Assembly (NCBI GenBank): GCA_904066235.2
Contig: CAJFCV020000004.1
Location: 2,790,001 to 2,854,000 of the forward strand
Reading direction: 5' to 3'
From: Bursaphelenchus xylophilus
Taxonomy: Eukaryota; Nematoda; Chromadorea; Rhabditida; Aphelenchoididae
Length of the DNA: 64,000 bases
Numbering within the stretch: position 1 is the first letter of the stretch; each line of letters begins with the position of its first letter. The notes beneath the pieces were generated by a model. It was given only the letters and a program-made list of their open reading frames with translations, had not been told where the DNA came from and searched no databases. Positions 23,601-35,600 of the stretch are shown one piece after another. Position numbers and translations under genes: made by a program.

Positions 23601-26600
23601 TATCTAATGTCGCCTAAAATTCATAGAAATCTTGGCTCTTAAATATCAGACCAATGACAGCCATAGCTAACGGTGATTTTGATAGATAATACCCTTCTAA
23701 CATCAGAATTCGTTTTCAAAATTATAAGGAGTATTTTATAAAGACAGTAAAAATGAGATCACGACGATGATTCTAGTCTACCAATGAAACAGTTAGTATA
23801 AACTAATCGACAGATGAAAATGGATTGACAGATAGCTGAAGCGTTATTGGGAAAAGAAAGAGAAAGAGGGATGGAAAGAGATCAACACAAAAACTAGTGC
23901 TGTACGATCACTGTACGAACACTGCACACGAATTCTACATACACCTCGCACTACTATGATCTATTCTACCACCTTCTATGGCATGTTTCTATCTAGCACA
24001 TTTATCAACTGAAATTTTAACGGATCCGTCCAAACAAAGCTAACCAAAAATACGATTAGTTTTTGACGTCGTAGCTGAAAAATAAACCTTGTAACGGAAT
24101 GCTTTTGATATGCAATATCATCAGCATGCCCTGCTGAACATTCTGATATCATATTCGATATGTCTCGATACGTTTTACATGGTAAAAATACGGTTTGATT
24201 AAAGGCCCATCAAAATTTTCTCTGGATAACAAAAACCTCGCGCAACTTATGTGCGAGTTGCGCAACACAAAAAACCTCAAGCATGTAGCGATTGGTACCT
24301 TTGACGGACGACTCGGTTGTGGTGATTTGTCGGACGGTGCGTTTGTGAACACTTTCCGTGCCATCCTCGTTGGTCCAGCCTTCTTCGTTGGCGTCGCGGC
24401 GTTTCAGATCATCTATACCATGAGAATTAAGAATCGGCCGGGGTAAATGTGGTATCACTTTGAAGCTCAAGCTCTGTTCTATCACATACTGTAATTTTGT
24501 TACAGTACGAACCCGTCATTTTGCAAAAAATAGCTATTTTTCGCCCAAGCCCCATCAAAAATGACGTTAGGAAATTTCCTTTTTTATAACACTCCTATTC
24601 CCCCTAAGGGCCGAGATTCCTCAGGGTCACAAAACATGGCAGATGCTGATTTACCTGGCTGATCCTTGGCGTCCACATTTTTACCGTAGTCGTTTCGTCC
24701 GCCTGCAAAAAACGGGTGCGATATTTCTGGTTCCGAGGTTGGGCACAGTGCAAATCATATTCTCATAAAAAAAACTCATCAAGCGGGAGGTCAGTAAAAC
24801 ATCTACCGGGGGGACACAGATCTCTCACACTACTTTTAGTACCAATCAATTTGTAAAATGTTAGAAATTCGCCTCAAAACTTTTAATTTTTGATATAAAA
24901 ACCAAAAAAAATGTTATTTTCGCAAGTTTTGCCCAAAATGTTAAGTTTTTTACAGTAAAGAGTGTTGCTAGATAGCCTATAGTGAGCATGTTAGTGCCAC
25001 AAACACAATACGAAATAAAAAAAATATAGGTGGAAAGCAGTTTGGTGAGTGGCAAGCAACGGAAAATTAGAGAAAGCAAGGCATCGTGTTAATGTTGTGT
25101 TAGATGTTAGACATAGATGGCAAAGGTTAGGAGTCAGAAGTAGTAGTAGCTTTTTAAGGCAAATTAAAACTGAGGTAACCTTCAAAGAAATGGTTAAAAA
25201 ATGGGTTTCACTTCAAACGTTCAAACAAATATAAGTGGTTGTAAAAAACCGTTAAAAAGTAATAGTTACTGTAACACGTAGTTGATGAATTATACATCAA
25301 ATTAAAGAATATCACTCCTAGAAAGCCTTGATGACTAAAGATTCTAACTTCAAAATCATTCCAGAACAAAAAAACCATTCAAAGTTAGGACGACTCTCAA
25401 AAAAGTTAGCTCCAAAAACCCTCAAAAAATTACAGTAAGACTACCTTCACCGTCACTTCTAAATCAACGAGGACACAGGTTACCAATAAACAATTAAGTT
25501 AGTCACCGCTTTTTGAACAAATTCCCTAAACTTTGGAACGAAAACCAACTCGGAAAGACCCACTGATTTTGTCCATGAGCTTGGTTTGGAGTTCGCGGAG
25601 TTGATCGGGCGCCAACCCCACCATACCCGGCGTCTCGGTCTCGTAGAACTGCGTATGCGAGGTGCTTTTCCTCGAGGCGGACACCACAATCTGCAGATCA
25701 CTGTGCGGATACTCGGATTGGAGGATTTTGCCGACCAACTCGGTGAGCTGGGCGTCTGGCGGGACTCCCGTGTTTTGAAGCCGCATCTCCTCTTCGAGTT
25801 GTCTCAAGCGCTCCACAATATTGTCGTATTTCGGTTTGTCGGTCATTTTCAGCTCTTTGAGATTTCTGAGAATCGAGCTGATTATCGACGATGGCTCAGT
25901 TGCTGGAGCTGGACTGACCACGTTGGTCGAATGGAATCCACTTTCCTGACTTGGGGATGGTAGATCAACGACTAAAGTTGAAGCATTCACTGCAGGGACG
26001 ATCTTGATCGGAACGTTGCGCTCACCTTCGCTTGTGCGGCTATCGAAATTTTGCACAGTGCGGCGATTCTCTTCTTCCGGTCGAATTTGAGTGTTCTGGA
26101 TTACAGTCGTAGTAATAACTCGTTCGGTTTGATCAGTAGGTCCAGTAGGAAATTTGTATAGTCCAGAATCGCTCTCTCTTCCCTCAGGCTCCGATAATTT
26201 TACAGTAGAAAATTCTGGCTGCACAGTGCGGACAGTTTGCTCAGTACGATCTCGAGCCGGTGGCACAGTGCTCTCGGACTGAATTAGAATTGGAATAACA
26301 CGCTCGGAATGGTTTTGACCCGACGGCAAGGTGGGTGTGGGCTGTTGGCCATTCAAAACGGCCACGTTCCCTTCGTCGGCCCTTTGTGTGGCTGGGCGCT
26401 CCCCGAATTGAATGGGCTCTTTTTCCGGCACCTGGCCGGATTGATCAGTGCCGACGGCCCGCAGGTCTTCCTCCGAGGCCCATCGCTCCAGCGGCTCTAT
26501 TACAACGCGTCGCTCTTGTCGAGCCTTCTCTCCGTTCGGCGCGCTCTCTCGACGAATTTTGATTTCGCTGAGATCTTCTTCGCTTTGAACATTCTTTTTG

Positions 26601-29600
26601 AGCTCTCCAACTTCTTGAGGGGCCTCCTGCTTCTTGTCGATGCCTTCCTCAATAATAATCGGAATGCTACGCGACTTATGAACCATCGAGGCATGGCTAA
26701 GGTCAGGCTCAACTTTACTGTCAGCCTTGTTGTCATACTGTTTTAATTTGATTTGAATATCCTCGGCATTTACCGGCGTTGTCTCATGTAGTTGTACGTG
26801 TGCTTGTTGGCCGTCCCGGCTCTCGGATTTTGTTGAAATCAGCTTTACAAATCCCTCTTCTTCCACAACCGTATCTCCGAGAGACTCTTGAGCGGTGTGA
26901 AATTCTTCGGTGGTCTCCGTTACAGTTGTCTCATCATTATTTTCATCTTTATTTCCCTGTGGATTCTCTTGTTTCTCTTCTGTTTTCTCCTCAATTTTCT
27001 CGGGATTCACATGTTTTATCTCCTTGATCTCGCCTGATGCTGTGGGGGCGCTCTGAATCCCCTGAATTAACGGAAGCCCATCTGTCTGCAGACCTCCGAC
27101 AATCACGTATTCATTCAGCTTTGTAGTAGCATGAAATTTGATTCCTTCCGCAATTCCTGAGGCTGTAACCAGCTCTGGAGGAGTTCCGGCGCCAGTCTGG
27201 TTTGGATCAAAAGATTTCAGCGAAGTATTGGATCCAAACTCACTTAGTGCGTCCCCAACAGGATCCACAACTAAACGATGAATATGTGGCGCTTCTTCGC
27301 CTGCAGCAACAAGTTCATCTTCGTCTTCTGGGTCATTTGGCGCGGAAGACAACTCTTTTTCTTGCTCGTCTACAATTTTAATGGCTTCCAAAGCCTTTGG
27401 ATATTCTTCGCCGTGAACCTGAGCAGAGATTTCAGCTTCATGAACTCCGGATTCTGATTGAATTTCATTTGAAAAGTCTTGAGAATGAACTGGAGCCAGA
27501 GGTGCGGGTGAAGACTCGGTTGGCTTATAGTCATACGCGGCCAGAAGGGCGTCAACCTCTTCTGATGGCTTCTCAGATGATTCTAAAACTTCCAAAGGCT
27601 TTTCAGATTCAACGGCTTTGACGGGCACTTCACCCTCCTTTGCAATTGGCTCTTCAAAGCCAGCTTGCTCTACTTTTGCATGACCTGCTTCCAAGTCACT
27701 AGGACCAAAAGTCAGCCCCGAAATCAGAGGATAGCCGTCAGCAAGGACTCCTTCAACAATATACGTAGAATTCAGCCTGATACTCTCGTCCAGCACTGCT
27801 TCCTTATCAAAAGTGGAGAGGTCTTGTGCTTCCGAAGCTTCGAAACAAAAATCTCCAGTGTCCACTTCGCCTAGATCCGTTGCCAAGATGAGATTCTGAA
27901 TGGGGTCAGCGTCATCATTTGGGATTCCGGGTTCACCAATCACTAGATTCAAGAGTCTTGGATCTTCCACTTCTGCAGCGTGATCATGTTCAACTTCAGT
28001 GGTCGGAAATGGTGCTTCATGTTGTGGTGGAGGATCAGCGGCACTCAACTGTTCCATTAGCTCGTCCAGACTTGGTGGTTGATAAAGCTTTGGGGTCGCC
28101 GGGAGATCAATTGAAGAAGTTCGGCGTTTCCGAAAATTCTCAGCCTCTCCCGTTGTCTGAGGCGATTCTACTGTCCTACCAGCTGCTTGATTGTCTTTCC
28201 TAGGACTTTGACTTTCTCTGAATGTAAATTGAGCATGTTGTTCTTGCTGTTCTTCAACCGCTTTTTCCACTTTTTCATAGGCCTCTTCATTTTGGTCGGC
28301 TTGAAGTTGACCGTGTTTATCTACTTGCTCTTCAGCTTGAACCTCAACTCCAGACAACTTGACGTTCTCGGAGGTCTCTTCTTTCTTACTATCATGACTA
28401 TCCACCAATTCGTGCTTCAGAATTCCAGCAATGAAGCCGGCAACCAAAGTCTGTCCATCAGCCAAGAGACCGCCATGAACTATCGACATGGCCTACTAAA
28501 ACCTCAATTTTAGAGCCGTGAAATCCTCGATATAACAAATCCATATAACGATTACTTCAATCACTTAACCCTCTAATAAATTCCATCAGCCCTAAGGGCA
28601 TGGCTAAGTGAAAACAGAAAAATCAGCGAAAAATCAACTTGAAACCGCATATTGGGCCGTTTAATCGAATGCTGGCCTCATAAAATCAATCAAATTTTAT
28701 GCGACTAAGTCTGTTATAAGGTCCTACATAATATAAAACCGGAAGCCCTCAGGATAAAGGAGAACGAAACTCAAATTTCTTGAGTTTTCCTCAAAAAATC
28801 CGTGAAATCGACGTTTTTGAAGGACACGAACCGCATTTGCAATAAATCCAGTTAATTAATCAGGGTTTAGGGCCCAATAACCAGAAGGAAACATGTCACC
28901 AGATAAACGAACAGAAGTTCCCTTTTCCCAGACAATAAAACCATTGAAAACGAGGGAGTCTTTTCGATAACCGTTGAAAAACAGAGGGCGCCTCCCGGAA
29001 CTCACAAGAAACCGAAGAAATCCCCCGGAAATCCAGCTAATTGTCGAGGGCAAAGGCCATAAACACAAACCTCATATCCGCGGAAAAACGACAACTTCCG
29101 GTGACACGAAAGCATGAACGCCCGTCAAACTCCGAATAATCAACACATGACCGAAAAGTCGGAGGATCTCTTGGCAAAACGCCGCAGGCACGTTTGAAAA
29201 ATCGGACGGACCGCTTCTAATAATCGTCAGCGTTTTCGGTGCAACTGTTCGGAAAGCGCCGGAGGGCCTGATCTTCGCTAATTGTGTTCTTTTTTGAGTC
29301 CCAAGTTTCTTCACGTCCCAAAAAATCTCTCGTCAGATGTATCGGGAATGAAAAATTGTTTTTTATAGTATTTCCAAGTCATCTGCAGCCGATTTCAACT
29401 ATTGTTTTTGGTGTTTGATTGTTTTGAAAGAAAGATAAAGCGGTTCAAACATCACCACATATGATGATGATGACGTCATAAATTTGCCAATAACCTTTCG
29501 ACAGCTCATTTCGACGACAAAATTTCTTTGCCTCTGGGTAAAAGAAGAAGCAGATACTCCGGAGAAGCCACATCTATCAACCCCAGTTCAGAAAATCATC

Positions 29601-32600
29601 GTCAAAATCCTGTTCAATCAAAACACCTCTGTAGAAGGAAATTTCGGTAAAGTAATGTTGAAAAGCAATGTTATTTTGAGCTTATTGGTCGCTTCAAGCT
29701 CAGAATACCGCAAGAACACCATGAAAATAGCAATCAATATTTTAGATTGTACAAAGCAAGCCTTCAGCACCTCAAATCTAATTTTTTCCCGGAAAAATCA
29801 TCATCAATGTTTCTTGAATGGGCGGATATCCATAAAATGCGAAATTACAAGCTCTAAAACTCCTAAAATCATATCTGTAACATCCTATTCATCCTACATG
29901 AGATAAAAACTTATTCAAATTAACCAAAATTTATTACTAATTTACATAAATTTCATCTCATTTACATATTACACAAGCTTGGTCGGATGATGCCAGAATA
30001 CAACAAACATGAGGCTATTGCAAAAATAGAGTGTTAGTCCAAAGAGGGTCATGTTCAGGCGAATTTGCATACCGTTTTTCGGGCGCTATTCAAATTGCCT
30101 TGGAAATGGCGGAAAAAACTGTTAGTCTACAAAATAATGGCAATTGGAAGGAACATAGAGGGCAACAAAGGGGTTGGTGATGATTTTTGGGTAGAGGAGG
30201 AGTCTGTGGCTTTTTTTACAGTAAGAAAATTAAAATCTTTATAGTGAAATTTGCATAAATTGATTTAAAAAATGGAAAAAATCTGCTATTTTCGAAAAAA
30301 CGGGCAAAAAATTCCGAAAAATGGTCAAAAAATTGATTATAATCGATATCAATGAGCAAAAAAAGTACTGTAGATAGTACTATAAAGAGTATCCTATTGT
30401 CAAACATCCCTTCCAACCCAAGAATCATCGCGAAACCGCCGGAAAAATCGAAAATAAAAAGGCAGCACAGTGCACAGACCGCACGGTGCGGTTGAAAAAG
30501 GAAGAACTAGCCAGAGGTTCAAGGAACTAAAATTTCATTCAACCAAACCGTCAAACCGAACTGAAAATGGCGCCCACTCCGACACACGAAACTCAGATTT
30601 TTCTCCATTCCCCGCCGCGGGGGGAAACACAATTTTTCGGCCGCGCCGTTCGCACGGTGCGAGAGTGCGCAAGTCTGTGCACTGTAGACTAGAAAAAACA
30701 ACAACGAATATATTATCGGTGGGCTGTTGTGATGGTGGTAGAAATGGTCGTTTAAATATTTTAAATTATCGGATTTTTGAAGCCCGGAGGGCGGGAGAAA
30801 AATGGTGGGAAAATTTTTGGCCAAATCCCAAATTTGCGTGGAAAAATGAGAGGGAAATAGAGTGCGGTTCCCAGTGGAATTGGAAGTATTTTCAAAATGA
30901 AATTTTTGGAATTTTTAGAGGTGAAAAGATTACTGTACCGGAAAAATTTGATGATTTTTGGCGAAAATGAGCGATAAACCGAGGAAAACCCTATTTTTCG
31001 GCCTAAAAATGAATATTTCACATGGCATAGCTATCGTATCCATAAAGAATACTCATTTGTCTTCAACATAGTACCATTTACAACATTAAATTGACATCTT
31101 TATGACTACTTTCGATCGTTTTCCTAACTCTCACTCAAAACCTCCGGTCTTTTCGAAAAAACCTTGTTTCCAGAGATGTTACAGTAATCCACGGTCCCAA
31201 ATTTGGTCTTAAAATATCCGGTACAGTATACTCTTTCAGTTTCGTATAAATCTTTCCCCATTTTCCCACATTTCCCTTCAATTTTTTCGAGTTTTAATCG
31301 GCCGACTCTCTACCTTCGTCGGTCTGATGAGGTTCGGGCTCGGACTGGACGGCGGGACTGGATTCGTGTCCGGATTCGGTTGTAATCGACTCCTCCAGCG
31401 CCTCGTGATGATGGTGTTGGGGTTCGTGGCGGATGGTCTCGACCGCCTCCACGATGGGCTGGGGCTCGGCCTGACCCGCGACCGACTGCTCGACCGGCTC
31501 TAAAATTGGGTTCGCTGAGTGTTTGAGGCCGCTCGTTTCGGGTGGGTTAGGAGGAGGATTAGAGGACAGAGGTCTTGGATTAATAGTCACTTCAGATTCG
31601 GAGGTTATTCGAACATGATTCGGTGGGTTTGTGTTAGGGCAAAAAGCGCGGAATTTCGGTGATATTAGGGCAAGTTTAGCTCAAATAATGTGCTGATATC
31701 GAATATAAAACATTTTAAAGCATGGTGCGTAATCTTCATTGGGTCCTATCTCTCTGAAAAACACATTTAAAACTGAAAAGAACCGATTTAAGTTCCATTC
31801 CCATCAAAAAATCAAAAAATCAGCACATTACTTGTCTAGTACAATATAAAACATCGATTATTACCAAAATCCGTGACGGTTATTGGAAATGCTTTGTGCT
31901 ACTTTAATTTGCGTGCCTTCTATTTTATTAATAAATTAGTTTTTCTCTACTGTTTATTAGTTCTTGGTGCATTTTAGCCATGTGGAGTTATGCATGTCTA
32001 GTATAATATAACAGCTAATCTTTTGTGATCCAAGCGATCCTGGACCACATTTTTTGGCTATAAAGCGGCTCAAAGTGCAAGCAAAAAAATCCAAAACAGC
32101 AAGTGTTGCAGTGAAGCGAAAAGTAGTCTATTTCGAAAGCTCAAAGTTTTCTATTCCTACGAAAGCCAAGGGGGAGAAGCAAACGGGACACAACTCACGG
32201 TAGAAGAAAACCTGCAGAGGAGATGAGTGGCAAGGGTCAAAGAGAGGTGTATTACGCAGTACGTGTTTTTGAAAATTTTCTAGTAGTCAAAAAGAAATCG
32301 GCTTTCCGAAGGATCAAAATTTTGTACGTAGATTTACAGTGGCGGCCTGATCCAGTGGCAAGAAACGTATCATTTTGCATTCGAGAAGTATCAAAAAATG
32401 TAGCACAATGCCTCCTTCTCCAGGTGAAAAAAACTCCGATTTCAAAAGCGCGCCTCACAAAAAAGCGGGCGCACTTTGGAAATTGGAGTCTTTTCACTTG
32501 GAGAGGAAGGTATTTTGCCACGGTTTTGATACTTCCCGGACACAAAATGATATGTTTTTTGCCACTGGATCAGGGTCGCCACTGAAGAAGATGAATTTAG

Positions 32601-35600
32601 CTATGGTCTTAAAAGGCCATAGATTCCGGGAAAAACTGCATAGCCTTTAATTGAGGGTCAGTCTAACTTTTCAGTTTGTACAGTGGTGAACCTGATCCAG
32701 TGGCAAAAACGTACCATTTTGCATCCGGAAAGTATCAAAAAATGTGTAAAATGCCTCCCTCTGAACGTCCGATTTCAAAAGCGCGCTCTCTCTTTTTGTG
32801 AGGGAACTTTCAAAACGGAGTTTTTTCACATGAAGAGGGAGGCATTTTACCACATTTTTTGATACTTCCCGGATACAATAGGGTATGTTTTTTGCCAATG
32901 GATCAGGTCCTCACTGTAGTTTTGCCAAATCAATATAAATCACCCTTAAATCAGGTTCTAAAAAAACTTAATGACTGTTTCGGTTTGACCTTCTTCACTC
33001 ATCTCCTCCAAAGCCAAAAACCGCAAAATCAGCTGAAACGACACAAGAAGCGTTCAGAAGTGAGAAGACGATGACAAAAGGGGAAACAGGGGAGCTGAAC
33101 TAATTTATGAAATTACCGGATGAGGACGCGGTCTGTGCTGGCTGAGCATGGGAGACGATGTCGTCGGCCTGCGGGGTCTGCTCTAGATCCGGGGTGGGCA
33201 AGGCGTCGGGGCTATAATCTTGGATCGTATTTTGATTCTGTACGTCTTGTTCATGTTGGCTGATCTGAGCCAGAGCCTCCGGCGATTCGGGAGATTCCGG
33301 TTGGATCTCAACTTCTGGAATATCAGCTTCTTGGGATTCTTGATGTTCGTCGGCTCTGGACGTTGATTCTTGAGGGCTGTATAGCGATTCCTCATGTTCA
33401 TCGTGGTCGTCTTGAACAATAATACTATCTTCCATTTCCACGTCGTCCGGGATGCCGTCTCGATAGGCTTGGGCCTGTGGTTGCTCGACAAATTCATGCT
33501 CTACCTCTTGTTGTTGAGCAATGTCGGGTACAACATGCTGTGTGATCAGAGTTCGCCGTTCAATGACGCCATCTGGCGTCAACTCGACTTGTTGAACGAT
33601 CTGAGTCTCTCGGCTTCGATTAAACAGATCCTCGGCCTCCGGATGCTCAGTCGGGTCTCTCATCCAATGCTCGGCTTCGGTTTCGTTTAGCGGGAGTCCG
33701 TGTTGTTCGTGGACAACCTCGTCGACGTCAACATGGTCATCGCCGTAAGTCCGAGTGACCACTCGCTCATCGACCACCGGCTCCGAGCCTTCGTGACGAT
33801 GGACGCGACGTTCCGTTCTCGTGATTGTTGTGGTTTTCTTGACGCCTTCTACTGTAAGAGTGGCATAACCTTTGGATTTTTTTGGGGTTAGGGGAAAGTG
33901 GAAGATTTTTCGAAGGGTTTTTCTGCCCTGGTAACTGTAGTAACCCCAGTAACTTATGTCTCATCATGCTCAGTAAAAGCTACTATGTTCTAATCTAGCC
34001 TCTGAACGACATTTTTCTAATCAATCTCATAAAGAGAGCTTGTTTTATTCCAGTTCATATACGCATAGGCATAGTACATGAACTGGCTCAAGCTGCTAGC
34101 TTACTAATCAAAACTGCTTGATACTGGGCAATCCTAGACAGTATTCTTTGGCCTACAATTCAACAAAATTTCAGCTTAATACCTCTGATATTGCACATGA
34201 TATAAACAAAAATCAAAAAATGCCCAAAAATCACTATTTTTTGGAAAAAAGCTTTCTAAAACGTCACAGCATAGAATAAAAGCTATCTTTAACCTACACT
34301 ATGGTCCACTATGGTCCTCTATCTCCCTGTAATATAGTTTTTCTGATGATATTCGGGTTATATTACCCTTCAATCATCAATTTTCCCGTCATCTCCATCA
34401 AACTTGATACTACCTCAAAAACCCTCAAAGAACACAAAATTTTCCCGCTAAAAATATGTAACTTTACTGTTAATACCACTCCTTACACATCACCTCATCA
34501 TCCCATGTTCAGGTTATTTTCAGTTTTGTTATTTTTCCAGTGAATTTTTAATATTTTTTTATTTTTGTTAACCTGGGGAACCGCAAATTTTCCAAATCAA
34601 AGACTCGGAAGGAAGACGAATAAAACCGAAGTTAAACGTTAGACGACAAAATAAAAATTCAGACAGTGTGAGTAAAAACCATAGCCCATGAAATTGGGAG
34701 GTGAAACCCGTCTCAATTAAGGAGAAAACATAAAAAAAATAAACGGAAATTTCCACTTCAAACCAACATAAAAATAACTACTAATGAAGGAAACATCTCC
34801 TATGAAACCTATTGCTATAGTCTTCAGACTTTTACGGGAGATTATTCGACTAAATTCTAGGCGGCGTTTGGTTAAAAATTCATAGCACACACACTGCAAA
34901 CCATATGTTATCGTAGTCGATTTTGAATGTGAATTCGTTGGAACTGGTTAATTTTGGTGATTTCTTACATGGCTAGGTTAATTTCGGATTAATTGGTGAG
35001 TAAAATACAGTAAGTTTCCTTTTGGTTTTTGAGAAATTCGAGTTTGGCGAGCTGCGCCCGAGCTTTCGGATTTTCTCAAAATTCGAAGAAAAGATCAATC
35101 GCAAAATTTTTGTAGTATCAAAATCTTCGGAAATACAACTCCTACACTTTTTTTAAAAGATTCCGATACCATTAAACCAATTTCCAACGTAATCTCGGGC
35201 GCAGCCTGCCAACTCCAAACCTCTCCGCAATCTCTCAAACTGTTATCCAAACGTAAAATTACATATTTTTACCGCCCATTCAATGTTCCGCCCGTGAGAT
35301 TGCGACCTATCGCCGCAATTCCTACTCTTACTGTACCTGTGATCGATGTGCTACGGATAATATCAAAGGGAAGCGTAAACTGGAAACCTACGTGAGCGAT
35401 CGGCGAGATCGGCGCGCGAATTGCTTTGGGATCCTCGCAGATTGAAGGTGGATTGGTCGATGAGTCGGAGTGAGTCGGTGTCCAAGTCTCCGCGGAGAAG
35501 CTTGTGAACAATGTCATCGCGGCCAATCCGTCGGAGGGCAGAGTGAAGCTCTTGGACTGGAAATAGAATATTAGAGCGTTAAACGTTTAAAAATTGAAAT

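Larger units (their letters stand above)
18224..24298. other. Large unc-44 intron region after exon 14
   Basis: Six kilobases without a supported exon. It holds a 2.1-kb foldback element, a pyrimidine-rich tract near 23.15-23.3 kb, a TCAAGTGTT palindrome at 22.37 kb and unremarkable AT-rich DNA. Confidence 0.6.
31500..33116. other. unc-44 intron 11 with two repeat copies
   Basis: Contains two GATCAGGTCC-type elements and otherwise AT-rich DNA. No exon-like frame with splice sites was found. Confidence 0.55.

Noticed and set aside
29484..29906. 140-codon plus-strand frame in the intron upstream of the nested ORF
   Set aside because: No signal peptide, domain, repeat or splice context; composition fits AT-rich intron DNA.
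30470..30970. 166-codon plus-strand frame
   Set aside because: It runs across a GC-rich inverted-repeat element, which explains the lack of stops.
35269..35526. Minus-strand frame [20 protein letters not shown] over exon 10
   Set aside because: It is a shifted frame over exon 10; the frame that continues the death domain ([15 protein letters not shown]) is the coding one.
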